DNA of 64,000 nt from an uncultured Bacteroidales bacterium. Its GTDB lineage: Bacteria; Bacteroidota; Bacteroidia; Bacteroidales; Paludibacteraceae. Location: assembly GCA_900317745.1 (NCBI GenBank), contig ONHW01000001.1:1-64000 (forward strand), read 5' to 3'. Each line of letters starts with the position of its first letter. The first letter of the stretch is position 1. Of this stretch, positions 40,500-49,661 are shown piece after piece. The notes under the pieces are model-generated. The model had not been told where the DNA came from. It was given only the letters and a program-made list of their open reading frames with translations, and did no database searches. A program made the translations under genes and the position numbers.

Positions 40500-41978
40500 T
40501 CAGATGTATTTGCGGACTACTTCGTGGTCGTCGAAGTGGTGCTTGACGCCCTTGATTATCTGATAATCTTCGTGTCCTTTGCCGGCAACAAGGATGACAT
40601 CGCCTTTCTGCGCGAGCGTGCAAGCCGTCTGTATAGCCGCAGCACGATCTTCGATAACAAGCGTAGAACGGAGTTCGTCTTCGGTCAAGCCATCGGTCAT
40701 ATCCTTGAGGATATCTGCAGGTTCTTCGTCACGCGGGTTGTCGCTGGTAAGGATGAGTTGCTGGCTGCCGCGTTTGGCAATCTGCGCCATCATCGGGCGT
40801 TTGCCTTTGTCGCGATTACCGCCACAGCCGACAACGGTAATCAGCTTTGCTGTTTGAGAGTTTGAGGGTTTGAGGGTTTGATTGTGGAGTATCTCATTGA
40901 TTGTGCTGATAACATTCTCGACAGCATCGGGCGTATGGGCATAATCGATGATAGCCGTCCAACCTTTGGGCGAATGGATTGTTTCGAATCGTCCGTTAAC
41001 AGGTTTGAGAGCACTGAGGATACGCAACACCTCTGTTTTCTCGAAGCCAAGGCAGAGCGCGGCACTATAGATACAAAGCAGATTGCTGACGTTGAAACGT
41101 CCGACAAGCGGAACAAAGACTTCTTGTCCGTCAATGCTGAGTAACATACCGTCGAAACCTTCCTCGAGAATCTTGCCTCGATGGTCAGCCATGGATTGAG
41201 TAGAATATGTAAAGACTTTGGCACGTGTGTTCTGCGTCATGACGAGTCCGTTCTTGTCGTCGGCATTCGTTACAGCAAAAGCCTCTTTGCGCAAACCGTC
41301 GAAGAGACGTTTCTTGGTGTCGCGGTAGTTATCGAAGGTCTTGTGGTAATCGATATGATCGCGCGTGAGGTTGGTGAACATGGCACCAGCGAACTGCAAT
41401 CCGGCAATACGCTCCTGTGCAATACTGTGGCTGCTGACTTCCATGAAAGCGTACCGGCATCCGGCTTCCACCATTTGTGCGAGCAAGGCATTGAGTGCAA
41501 GCGCATCAGGCGTAGTATGAGTAGAAGGATAGGCAGTACCATCCACATAATAGACAACCGTAGAGATCAATCCGGCTTTGTATCCCATCGCGCGAACCAT
41601 CTCATACAGCAGCGTGGCGATAGTCGTTTTGCCGTTGGTACCGGTGACGCCGACAAGTGTGAGTTTCTCGCTCGGACGTCCGTACCACTGATGCGCCAGC
41701 AGACCGAGTGCCTGCTCAGAATTCTTGACCAAGACGTAAGTTACTCCATCTTTCGTATCGGCGAGGTACTGACTATTGTCCAGGACAATGACAGAAGCAC
41801 CTTTTTCCACGCAAGACGGAATGAACGTGTGTCCGTCAACTGCAGTACCTGCCTGCGCTACAAACAAATCTCCAGCTTCGACCTTGCGCGAGTCGAACTG
41901 AATAGCGTGTACATTGACATCGGTTTTGCCGATAACCTGTAGAGGTTCAATGGCTTGAATGAGTTCAGAAAGTATCAT
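40500..41978 (-). CDS. murE: UDP-MurNAc-L-Ala-D-Glu:meso-diaminopimelate ligase
   Basis: A 492-residue ligase adding the third residue of the stem peptide. ATP site VTGTNGKTTIATLLY, the carbamylated-Lys region and the C-terminal TSDNPRDEEP motif are complete; DNPR indicates meso-diaminopimelate as substrate, as usual in Bacteroidetes. 33 bp after ftsI. The genes expected next, mraY and murD, are displaced by the island. Start ATG at 41978. Confidence 0.95.
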   Translation of the reverse strand: MILSELIQAIEPLQVIGKTDVNVHAIQFDSRKVEAGDLFVAQAGTAVDGHTFIPSCVEKGASVIVLDNSQYLADTKDGVTYVLVKNSEQALGLLAHQWYGRPSEKLTLVGVTGTNGKTTIATLLYEMVRAMGYKAGLISTVVYYVDGTAYPSTHTTPDALALNALLAQMVEAGCRYAFMEVSSHSIAQERIAGLQFAGAMFTNLTRDHIDYHKTFDNYRDTKKRLFDGLRKEAFAVTNADDKNGLVMTQNTRAKVFTYSTQSMADHRGKILEEGFDGMLLSIDGQEVFVPLVGRFNVSNLLCIYSAALCLGFEKTEVLRILSALKPVNGRFETIHSPKGWTAIIDYAHTPDAVENVISTINEILHNQTLKPSNSQTAKLITVVGCGGNRDKGKRPMMAQIAKRGSQQLILTSDNPRDEEPADILKDMTDGLTEDELRSTLVIEDRAAAIQTACTLAQKGDVILVAGKGHEDYQIIKGVKHHFDDHEVVRKYI

Positions 41979-42010
41979 TGTTGCATTAATTTTTCCGGTG
42001 CTACCGTTGG

Positions 42011-43858
42011 TTATTTATTCATCTGATATACGAGCGAATCGCCCTGAATGACATAGTGTCCGGCATAGACGATAGTGCGCTCGGCAATCTGGCGGACGAC
42101 ATTACCACAATCGTAACCTGCATCGTAAGCCGGATAGTTAAGCGGATGTTCTACCATACAAATACACGTGTACTGCGGTTTTTCTTCAGGAAAATATCCG
42201 ACGAAAGTTATTCGGTGTTCTCGCGACTGGTAACGTCCGTTACGAAAGAGTTGTGCCGTACCGGTCTTACCGGCAATATGCACTCGTTTGGATTGCGCCT
42301 TGTAATCAACCACTCTTCCCGCCCACGAACGAACGGAAGCAGTACCTATATTGTTGTCCCACACTACGTCGTGCAGGCTGACTTTGACATCCTCGAGCGT
42401 GCTACGCCGGCACATACTGCTCTTGAGCGTCTCGGTGCCGAAAGAACGGATAACCTTGTCGTCATCCATCACTTTTTCCACCAGATACGGACGGATCATT
42501 TTTCCGTCGTTGGCAATTCCGTTGTAGAACGTGAGAATCTGCATCGGCGTAAGTTCGACCGAGTAGCCATACGCCATACGCGACAAGGTTACAGCATCGT
42601 TCGGCACGTCAATGCGCGGTTTCTGTGCACCGGGGATCTCGCTATACATACTGTCACGCAGTCCCATGCTTTGCAGTTTGTCAACGAACTTCGAGGCTTT
42701 CTTGTCATAACTCTTCAGGATCATCTTGGCAAACGCAATGTTCGATGACGCCGCCAGTGCGCTACGCAAGGTATAGACTGTATCCTTGGCGTGCGCATCC
42801 GTATGCTTGGCGTCAAGGTATTTCCATCCGCCCTTATACACCTCAAACGTATCGGTGAGTTCGACTTTTCCGTCATCGAGTGCCGCCATCATGGCAATGG
42901 TTTTGAATGTTGATCCGGGTTCGACACGCGTAACGGCGTGATTGGCACGCTCGTTGTATGTGCCATCGCTACTGCGGTCAAGGTTGCAGATGGCGCGGAT
43001 CTTGCCGGATTGCGTCTCCATCAGAATACAGCAGCCCCAGTCGGCTTGTGTACGTTCAAGGCAACCGCGCAAGGCTGTTTCGGTTATGTCCAGCAAGTTG
43101 GCGTCGAGTGTGGTAACAAGATCATAACCGTTCACCGCCTCGCGGATTGGCACATTTTCCCACTTGCCGCCAATACGTTCGCGCAGAGCCATGCCGTCAA
43201 TACCGTGCAGGTCGGATTCGAAGGTTTTCTCCAAACCTGTGTTGCCTTTGCCATTGGCAAGAATAGAACCTATAGTACGCGAGGCGAGCGAGCCGAAGGG
43301 TTTTTTGCGTTGCGGCGATTCGTCGAACTGAATGCCGGACTTGTAGTAACCACGGCGGAACAAAGGCAACTGCTCAATCTCGCGCTTCTGGATATACGAT
43401 ATTCGATGCGGACAAAGTTTAAGGTAACTACCATTCTCTCGCTGCTGACCGCTGGCGGTTTTGCCGTTGCGCTTGTTGAACGAACGGGTAATCATATTCT
43501 TGTATTCCACCGCAGATTTCTCCGGCATAATACGGGCGAGGCCAATGGAGATGCTGTCTATATATCTGTGGAACAACGTATCACCGCCCTGATGAAGCGC
43601 AGGAACACGCGTATCCATATAAACGTAGTATCCGGGAATACTGCTGGCGAGCAAACGTCCTTCGGCATCAAGGATATTTCCGCGTTGCGACGCCAAAACG
43701 GTTGCATTGGGTTTTTGCGTATCCACAATCTGCATCCATTTGTCACGTTCAAACCATTGAATGCGAATAATATGCGCCAGCACAGCGATGAAACCTGCTG
43801 CGATGAACAGGAACACAATAGCAAAGCGGTATATGGCATTTTGGCGATCGTCGGGCAT
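42011..43858 (-). CDS. ftsI: Penicillin-binding protein 3 type transpeptidase
   Basis: A 615-residue class B PBP that crosslinks septal peptidoglycan. One N-terminal helix (about 11-30), a dimerisation domain with RGNILDAEGRLLASS, and a transpeptidase domain with active-site S316-TFK (SxxK), SSN (371-373) and KTGTAQ (531-536), all present. It ends soon after the transpeptidase domain without the PASTA repeats that close many Bacteroidetes and Gram-positive FtsI proteins. The gene follows ftsL by 33 bp. Start ATG at 43858. Confidence 0.93.
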   Translation of the reverse strand: MPDDRQNAIYRFAIVFLFIAAGFIAVLAHIIRIQWFERDKWMQIVDTQKPNATVLASQRGNILDAEGRLLASSIPGYYVYMDTRVPALHQGGDTLFHRYIDSISIGLARIMPEKSAVEYKNMITRSFNKRNGKTASGQQRENGSYLKLCPHRISYIQKREIEQLPLFRRGYYKSGIQFDESPQRKKPFGSLASRTIGSILANGKGNTGLEKTFESDLHGIDGMALRERIGGKWENVPIREAVNGYDLVTTLDANLLDITETALRGCLERTQADWGCCILMETQSGKIRAICNLDRSSDGTYNERANHAVTRVEPGSTFKTIAMMAALDDGKVELTDTFEVYKGGWKYLDAKHTDAHAKDTVYTLRSALAASSNIAFAKMILKSYDKKASKFVDKLQSMGLRDSMYSEIPGAQKPRIDVPNDAVTLSRMAYGYSVELTPMQILTFYNGIANDGKMIRPYLVEKVMDDDKVIRSFGTETLKSSMCRRSTLEDVKVSLHDVVWDNNIGTASVRSWAGRVVDYKAQSKRVHIAGKTGTAQLFRNGRYQSREHRITFVGYFPEEKPQYTCICMVEHPLNYPAYDAGYDCGNVVRQIAERTIVYAGHYVIQGDSLVYQMNK

Positions 43859-43891
43859 ACGGAAATTACAATTTAGTCATTTATCATTTGT

Positions 43892-44209
43892 TCATTTGAT
43901 GACGATTACGGGAGTGTTGGCCTCACGGAGTTTGCTGCCGTTCTCCTTCAGTTGTCGCGAAACAGCAGACTGACGGGTACTGCTGACAAGTTCGGAACTG
44001 ATAGTCAGTTCTTCGTTGCGGGCATCGTGCAGTTCTTTCTTGAGTGCACCGATTCGTACATATTGCCATTCGGAAATAAATCCCATCAGGATACCGGCGA
44101 AGACAAACACGCCAATCAGCGCCAGCAACTTGTAGTGTTTGGCTACACGTTGTGTGCTAAATATATCTCCGTTCAGAATCTTTTGCAGCGAACTCAGTCG
44201 TTTATCCAT
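43892..44209 (-). CDS. ftsL: FtsL-like cell division protein
   Basis: A 105-residue bitopic protein: cytoplasmic N-terminus, helix at about 26-46 (LLALIGVFVFAGILMGFI), then a periplasmic coiled coil (YVRIGALKKELHDARNEE). Small size, topology and place between rsmH and ftsI match FtsL, which links FtsB/FtsQ to FtsWI. Sequence similarity in FtsL is always low, so the call rests on position and topology. 21 bp after rsmH, 33 bp before ftsI. Confidence 0.85.
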   Translation of the reverse strand: MDKRLSSLQKILNGDIFSTQRVAKHYKLLALIGVFVFAGILMGFISEWQYVRIGALKKELHDARNEELTISSELVSSTRQSAVSRQLKENGSKLREANTPVIVIK

Positions 44210-44230
44210 AAATCAGTTTTCTTTCAATTT

Positions 44231-45133
44231 TCAGTTTTCAATTTTCTCAGCGACACGCAGTTTGGCAGAGCGTGCTCTCGGATTGTTTGCCACTTCTTCG
44301 GGCGAGGCAGTACGTCCTTTTTCTATCACTCGGAAAGGCGTAAGCGGATTGCCGTAGAAATCTTTTTCTATCATACCTTCCGTGTTACCGGAACGCATGA
44401 AATTTTTGACTATACGGTCTTCGAGCGAGTGGTAAGTTAGTATAACCAATCGTCCGCCGGGTGCGAGCAGTTGTGTTGCCGATTGCAACAGTTCGCGCAG
44501 TGCGCCCAGTTCGTCGTTGACTTCAATCCGCAATGCCTGAAACAACCGTGCATAATCCTGCTTATCCTTCAGCCGGATACTATCTTGCAGTTGTTGCGTG
44601 GTTTGTATGGCTTGTGCGGAACGCTTGACGGCAATCTGATGAGCAATGGCACGCGACTCACGGAACTCGCCGTACAAGTACAACACGCGCGCCAGTTCTT
44701 CCTCGGAATAATTATTGACCACCTCCGCTGCCGAAAGAGTCTGACGAGCATTCATGCGCATATCCAACGGTGCATCATAGCGGAACGAAAATCCCCGTTC
44801 GGCAGCATCAAAGTGGTGAAAACTCACGCCCAAATCCGCCAATATACCGTCCACCTGCTGCACACCGTAATAGTCCATGAAGTTAGCCATATAGCGGAAG
44901 TTACTCCGCACGAACGTAAACCGCCGGTCATCAATTCGGTTGGCGTAAGCATCCATATCCTGATCTATACCGAAGAGCCGCGACTGTTCACCCATACGCT
45001 CAATGATACCACGGCTATGTCCGCCGCCACCAAAAGTGGCATCAACGAAGATCTGCGGTTTGTTCTTGTCAATGCACAAACTATCCAGCACCTCGCTCAG
45101 CATTGCAGGAATATGATACACGGTTTCTTCCAT
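44231..45133 (-). CDS. rsmH: 16S rRNA m4C1402 methyltransferase
   Basis: A 300-residue SAM-dependent enzyme that N4-methylates C1402 in 16S rRNA. HIPAMLSEVLDSL, FVDATFGGGGHSRGI (SAM loop), ADLGVSFHHFDAAERGFSF and the SLEDRIVKNFM motif are present. The first gene of the usual dcw order in this operon; mraZ, normally before it, is absent, and a lipid kinase gene lies 12 bp upstream instead. Confidence 0.95.
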   Translation of the reverse strand: MEETVYHIPAMLSEVLDSLCIDKNKPQIFVDATFGGGGHSRGIIERMGEQSRLFGIDQDMDAYANRIDDRRFTFVRSNFRYMANFMDYYGVQQVDGILADLGVSFHHFDAAERGFSFRYDAPLDMRMNARQTLSAAEVVNNYSEEELARVLYLYGEFRESRAIAHQIAVKRSAQAIQTTQQLQDSIRLKDKQDYARLFQALRIEVNDELGALRELLQSATQLLAPGGRLVILTYHSLEDRIVKNFMRSGNTEGMIEKDFYGNPLTPFRVIEKGRTASPEEVANNPRARSAKLRVAEKIEN

Positions 45134-45145
45134 CAGTTACACATT

Positions 45146-46072
45146 CTATACTTTGAACTGCAACGCATGATGGATGCAATGCACCTCACACGGTCCCATC
45201 ACATTTTGTAATATTCCATCTGCCTCGAACATCAAGTGTTCTTCCGTCTCCATACGGATATCTTTGCCTTTGTAAGCGTGTATGAACGGCAGTTCGGTCA
45301 GTTTGCCGTTGAACAGGTTAGGAATAGCCTTGATAACCTGTATCAGTGTAGGTTTGCACACAAACATCGCATGGAAGATACCGTCTTGCGGATCGGCATC
45401 GGGATTCTGACGTATACCACCACCGGAGAACGGACCGTTACCCACGTTCATTGTGAACAATGGTTCATCCACAATCACCTCACCATCGACAATCAGTTGC
45501 ATCGGAATGGGCTTCTGCTGAACGATAGCACCGAACAAACCGAACAGATAATTCACGTGGTGCGAACCGAGGTAATACTTCAGTTTCTCGGCTTTCTGGC
45601 AGCAGAGCGGATCAACGCCGAAACCTACGGAATTAATGAAATACCGGTGGTGCTCAATATGATTCCGCCAATACGTTACGCAACCCACATCCAGCGGATG
45701 TCCCTCGCCTGAAAGAAATCGCTCAATGGATTTCTTGTAATCCTTGGTCAGATTCCAGTAACGTCCCCAGTCGTTACCTGTGCCGCGTGGCATCAGGCCA
45801 AGTTGAATCTTTCTGCGCTGTTCGGCAGAAATCTTGGCACGCATTATACCGTTCAGCACCTCAGACAGAGTGCCGTCACCGCCAAGCACAAGAATCTCGT
45901 CACAGTGGAAATCCTCCACCAGTTCGCGCGCCAACTCCGTAGCATGCGCAGCATACTTGGTTACGCGGAACTCATAAGCGATCTTGCGTTCGCGCAACAG
46001 ATTCCACAGGTACATGCGCTGCATGCGATACGCACGTTTGCCTGACTTAGGATTGATTATTACTCCTAACAT
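45146..46072 (-). CDS. Diacylglycerol kinase-type lipid kinase (YegS/DagK)
   Basis: A 308-residue protein with the catalytic nucleotide motif VLGGDGTLSEV and PRGTGNDWGR and the C-terminal beta domain with NVGNGPFSGGGIRQNP. It phosphorylates a diacylglycerol or related lipid at the inner membrane face, feeding phosphatidic acid recycling. It sits in the cell wall operon between the nucleotidyltransferase (21 bp) and rsmH (12 bp). Lipid substrate not established. Confidence 0.9.
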   Translation of the reverse strand: MLGVIINPKSGKRAYRMQRMYLWNLLRERKIAYEFRVTKYAAHATELARELVEDFHCDEILVLGGDGTLSEVLNGIMRAKISAEQRRKIQLGLMPRGTGNDWGRYWNLTKDYKKSIERFLSGEGHPLDVGCVTYWRNHIEHHRYFINSVGFGVDPLCCQKAEKLKYYLGSHHVNYLFGLFGAIVQQKPIPMQLIVDGEVIVDEPLFTMNVGNGPFSGGGIRQNPDADPQDGIFHAMFVCKPTLIQVIKAIPNLFNGKLTELPFIHAYKGKDIRMETEEHLMFEADGILQNVMGPCEVHCIHHALQFKV

Positions 46073-46093
46073 TAGTCTTACATTTAATTGTCA

Positions 46094-46870
46094 TCATTCA
46101 ATTGCCAGTTGCATAGCAAACCGCTCTGCTTCGCCCAGTTGGTCAATCTTTCCCACATCCATCATCTTATATTGCTGCGGCACATAAGCACGAATCACTC
46201 CGGCTTGCCGCGATACAATCGACAAATATGTATCAATGAGCGAAAATTTCTCGCCCTTTTCAGTCCGCGTCTGCTGCAGTTCAGCGAAGAATGAGGGTTC
46301 AACAATCTGCATACCGGAAAACGCCAACATTTTCATATTACCGATTTCCGATGCGTTATCTCTCAACACTTCGGGTTTCACTTCTCCGGTATTCTTGTTC
46401 GTCCAACCGCACAATTCTCCGTTCCTGTCAAACAGCAAATAGCGTTGCGTCTCGCGCTCGGAAACCACAACGGTCGCCAACAACTTCGGGCTATTCACAT
46501 GCGCTGCTATAAGGTCAACGAGGTTGATGTTCGACAATATATCCACATTGCACACCAGCACCGGCTCTGTCTGAATGTTTCCGTTGTCAAAGGCATACAG
46601 CAGTCCTCCGCCTGTCTCTAACAACTGCCCGCGCTCGTCGCTGATTCTTACGTTGCAACCGAAACTGTTATTAACTTGCAGATAATCGATAATCTGCTCT
46701 CCGAAATGGTGAACATTCACCACTATATCGGTTATTCCTACGGCTTTGAGTTTCTCTATCTGCCACTGCAGCAAAGTTTTGCCCGCCAACGGCAACAGCG
46801 CCTTCGGTTTTGTATCGGTGAACGGTTTGAGCCGTGTGCCCAACCCTGCTGCAAAAATCATCGCTTTCAT
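46094..46870 (-). CDS. Sugar-1-phosphate nucleotidyltransferase (MurU-like)
   Basis: A 258-residue NTP-transfer enzyme with the GxG-loop AAGLGTRLKPFTDTKPKALLP and VNVHHFGEQI, NVDIL metal motif and the C-terminal ADDP-like region KMMDVGKIDQL. Right downstream of an AmgK-like sugar kinase, it is probably MurU (MurNAc-1-phosphate uridylyltransferase), making UDP-MurNAc from recycled MurNAc. The start is ATG at 46870; the longer frame begins at TTG 46879. Substrate inferred from gene context. Confidence 0.85.
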   Translation of the reverse strand: MKAMIFAAGLGTRLKPFTDTKPKALLPLAGKTLLQWQIEKLKAVGITDIVVNVHHFGEQIIDYLQVNNSFGCNVRISDERGQLLETGGGLLYAFDNGNIQTEPVLVCNVDILSNINLVDLIAAHVNSPKLLATVVVSERETQRYLLFDRNGELCGWTNKNTGEVKPEVLRDNASEIGNMKMLAFSGMQIVEPSFFAELQQTRTEKGEKFSLIDTYLSIVSRQAGVIRAYVPQQYKMMDVGKIDQLGEAERFAMQLAIE

Positions 46871-46886
46871 TGCTTTCAACCTCTTG

Positions 46887-48329
46887 CTAATCGACCGTCA
46901 GTTTTTTCTCAATATTCTGTTCCCGGTGAATCAACCGAACTTCCACACCGAACTTCTGATGGATATGCTCTGCCATCTTTTCCGCAGCATATACCGAACG
47001 GTGCTGTCCGCCTGTACAACCGAAACTGACCATCAGACTGGTGAAACCGCGGTCTTTGTACCGTTTAACGCTTGCATCAACAAGCCGGTATGCTGCGTCC
47101 AAGAAAGGAAAAATCTCACCATCCTCTTCCAGGAACTTTATCACCGGCTCATCCATTCCGGTAAAATGGGTATAGCGCTCGTACTTGCCGGGATTGTTCA
47201 CGGCGCGGCAGTCAAACACGAATCCGCCACCGTTGCCGCTATCATCAGCAGGAATACCTTTCTTGAACGAGAATGAATACACCTTCACCACCAGCGGCTT
47301 GCGCACGCTTACCTCCTTGAACTGTTTCATCTCCGTCATCTCGTGCAGTACCTCTATTAGATACGGATAATCGTCCGCTGCATCTTTCAGCAAACGGCGA
47401 AGATTCTCGATAGCAAACGGAATAGATTGCAGGAAGTGTGGTTTCTTCTCAAAGTACCCGCGGAAACCGTATGCACCCAGCACCTGCATCGTACGGAAAA
47501 GAACGAAATGGCGTAACGTTGCGTAGAACGACTGCTTGTCAACCTCCATAAATTTGCCCAACTCGTCCAGGTATTCCTCTATCAGTTCGCCACGCAACTC
47601 GTCATGGAAGTTCGCTTTCGCCTGCCACAGGAACGATGCTACATCGTAATACACTGGACCGCGTCTGCCGCCTTGGAAATCAATAAAGTATGGCACCATT
47701 TCACCTTCGCGCTCAACTACCATTACATTTCTGCTTTGGAAGTCACGGTACATGAACGCATTCATCTGCTTCTGTTGCAGCAGGATATACGCCATACGCT
47801 CAAAGTCATTCTCAAGACGGTCTTCCTGGAACTCCAGACCAGTAGCCTTCAGAAAACAGTACTTGAAATAGTTCAGGTCCCAGCGGATACTTCTCAGATT
47901 GAACTCGGGCTGCGGATAGCACACATTGAAGTCAAAATCCTCTGCACCTTTTACCTGAAAACGCGCCAACGCACGGATTGTCTTGCGCAACATTGCCTTC
48001 TCGCTCTCGCAGAACACCCCCGTCTTCCGGCCATCACTTATGTAGTCAAACAGCAAGGTGTTGCCCAGATCCTCCTGCACATACGCCATCTCATCCTCGC
48101 TTACAGCCAGTACGCGAGGGACATTCAGTCCCAGATTAGAGAAATGAGCTGCCATCACAAGAAACGCATGATTCTCGTCATGCGATGTACCCTCCACACC
48201 TATCAGCGAAACGGATTTGTCCTCGCTGATTAGGCGGTAGTAACGGCGGTTACTGCCTGATGCGGTCAACGCAATCTGTTCGCCGACAGACTTGCCTGTA
48301 ACCTGTATGAATAGTTCTGAAAGTTGCAT
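46887..48329 (-). CDS. AmgK-like sugar kinase fused to a RapZ C-terminal domain
   Basis: A 480-residue two-domain protein. Residues 1-330 have the aminoglycoside phosphotransferase fold with YRDFQSRNVMV (194-204, catalytic Asp) and FIDFQGG (216-221), as in the anomeric kinase AmgK of MurNAc recycling. Residues 345-480 match the RapZ C-terminal domain (VYSFSFKKGIP; GCTGGQHRSV at 437-446), which in E. coli binds GlcN6P and the GlmZ pathway. No RapZ N-terminal ATPase is present. It is the first gene after the strong promoter at 48381-48412 and is followed by the MurU-like gene after seven bases. Confidence 0.85.
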   Translation of the reverse strand: MQLSELFIQVTGKSVGEQIALTASGSNRRYYRLISEDKSVSLIGVEGTSHDENHAFLVMAAHFSNLGLNVPRVLAVSEDEMAYVQEDLGNTLLFDYISDGRKTGVFCESEKAMLRKTIRALARFQVKGAEDFDFNVCYPQPEFNLRSIRWDLNYFKYCFLKATGLEFQEDRLENDFERMAYILLQQKQMNAFMYRDFQSRNVMVVEREGEMVPYFIDFQGGRRGPVYYDVASFLWQAKANFHDELRGELIEEYLDELGKFMEVDKQSFYATLRHFVLFRTMQVLGAYGFRGYFEKKPHFLQSIPFAIENLRRLLKDAADDYPYLIEVLHEMTEMKQFKEVSVRKPLVVKVYSFSFKKGIPADDSGNGGGFVFDCRAVNNPGKYERYTHFTGMDEPVIKFLEEDGEIFPFLDAAYRLVDASVKRYKDRGFTSLMVSFGCTGGQHRSVYAAEKMAEHIHQKFGVEVRLIHREQNIEKKLTVD

Positions 48330-48380
48330 TAAATATTCGTACGATATTATTAAAAATAATACAATTCACAAAATCGCACG

Positions 48381-48412
48381 CAAAGATACAAAAAAAAAAT
48401 GATATATGCAAA
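48381..48412 (-). promoter_or_regulatory. Promoter of the AmgK/MurU-dcw operon
   Basis: On the minus strand TTTG (48409-48412), 20 bp, TATCTTTG (48381-48388), about 50 bases before the kinase start. No other consensus promoter was seen up to murE, so this likely drives the whole set. A copy of the GCAGGATAATCGGGG repeat lies just upstream (48433-48447). Confidence 0.8.
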
Positions 48413-48426
48413 TTTTTCTGCACAAA

Positions 48427-48447
48427 AAACGTGCAGGATAATCGGGG
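48427..48447 (+). repeat. Dispersed repeat copy 2 (21 bp shared with the NlpC gene copy)
   Basis: AAACGTGCAGGATAATCGGG and one more G match, reversed, 56429-56449, and the last 15 bases match 14971-14985. It is in the intergenic DNA between the DUF1207-like gene and the AmgK-type operon promoter. Confidence 0.7.
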
Positions 48448-48510
48448 GCATTTCAATGTTTTGTCAAGGTTATATCAGAGTACCTTCCTTCTTAGCCGGC
48501 TGACACGATA

Positions 48511-49626
48511 TTACTGATACACCACGCAGATACCTACGTGAGAAAAATTGTCTATACTGCGGAACATGCCATACGGACAGTTGCCATGGTACGCACGCAC
48601 TCCCATAGCGACGCGCGAAAAATATCCGTCATAGTGCGGCATATTGTACCTTGCGCCAACAAAAACACTATAGGTAAAACAACGCGGATCAGCCGCAGCT
48701 TCGCGAGGCGTCAGAGCATGAGACGTTTCCGTCAACGAATAGCCGTAACGTGCACGATTACGTATCTCAGCAGAAACTATTGCCTGAAAACCATGCTTGC
48801 TGCAAGACGACTGGTACTGATATTGCAACCACACCTCAAACGGCAAACCGCTCGGACCATAACGCTCCGGTATTCCTATTTTATTCGAATGAACGGGCTG
48901 ATTGGAGGCTATATTGTTGACATCACCGTCACGGCTGTCAAGCCAGTACCAACCTTCCTTCGGATTCAGCAATATCAATCCGCCCATACGGAAGGTGTGT
49001 GTTGCGGCATAACGATCTTCGGGTTCGTTGAGCGTTACATTCAACTCGGCATAGTTGTAACTCACATTCACACGGCGAAGTGCATAACCCATGTCTGCGC
49101 GCTGAAGAACCATCTCGTCACCGATATGGGTGGACTCATGTTTGAACGGACAAAACTGAATACTATAGTTCTTGAGAAACGGTACTTTTTCCTTTCCTTG
49201 CAAACGATGAAGAAACGTAAAGGTTGGCACGGCAATTCTGTAATCGGTATTCACTACAGGGACAGTCGTTGATTCCGAAACGTCCATCCACAGACAGGCA
49301 CTCGCTGTCTGCGCTACATTCAACGAGAACCGTCTCTCCTGCAGATCCATTGTCCACACACTGATTCGTGCGCCGAATACTGCAAACATCTGCATGCTAT
49401 ATGCAGTCGACGTTCCTCCGTAATTTGCTTCAGGCTTGCAAGACACGGCACCCATATCCACACGAAAATATTCAGGGTGCTCATCCGCATAGAGCGAGTG
49501 GGCATACGGTACATACTGAAACCATTTGCCTGCCCTATATGCCACCGAGTCCGGCAACAAATCGGCTGCAGAACAAATACATGACAACAGCAAAAATAAA
49601 ACAAATATAATTACTGACTTCCTCAT
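48511..49626 (-). CDS. Outer membrane protein, DUF1207-like
   Basis: A 371-residue protein with a signal peptide (MRKSVIIFVLFLLLSCICSA) and then alternating aromatic strands ending in aromatic YQ, the pattern of an outer membrane barrel. HESTHIGDE resembles the conserved HxSxHLGDE segment I associate with DUF1207. No enzymatic motif beyond that. Monocistronic as far as I can see; upstream gap of 35 bases to the glycosyltransferase gene. Family name is a tentative memory match. Confidence 0.65.
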   Translation of the reverse strand: MRKSVIIFVLFLLLSCICSAADLLPDSVAYRAGKWFQYVPYAHSLYADEHPEYFRVDMGAVSCKPEANYGGTSTAYSMQMFAVFGARISVWTMDLQERRFSLNVAQTASACLWMDVSESTTVPVVNTDYRIAVPTFTFLHRLQGKEKVPFLKNYSIQFCPFKHESTHIGDEMVLQRADMGYALRRVNVSYNYAELNVTLNEPEDRYAATHTFRMGGLILLNPKEGWYWLDSRDGDVNNIASNQPVHSNKIGIPERYGPSGLPFEVWLQYQYQSSCSKHGFQAIVSAEIRNRARYGYSLTETSHALTPREAAADPRCFTYSVFVGARYNMPHYDGYFSRVAMGVRAYHGNCPYGMFRSIDNFSHVGICVVYQ

Positions 49627-49661
49627 AAAGCGCTTGTTTATACATTAAACTTCTAATTATT

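Noticed and set aside
41181-43876. Plus-strand frames of about 250-310 codons opposite murE and ftsI
   Set aside because: The minus-strand frames contain all catalytic motifs of MurE and FtsI; the plus frames show none.
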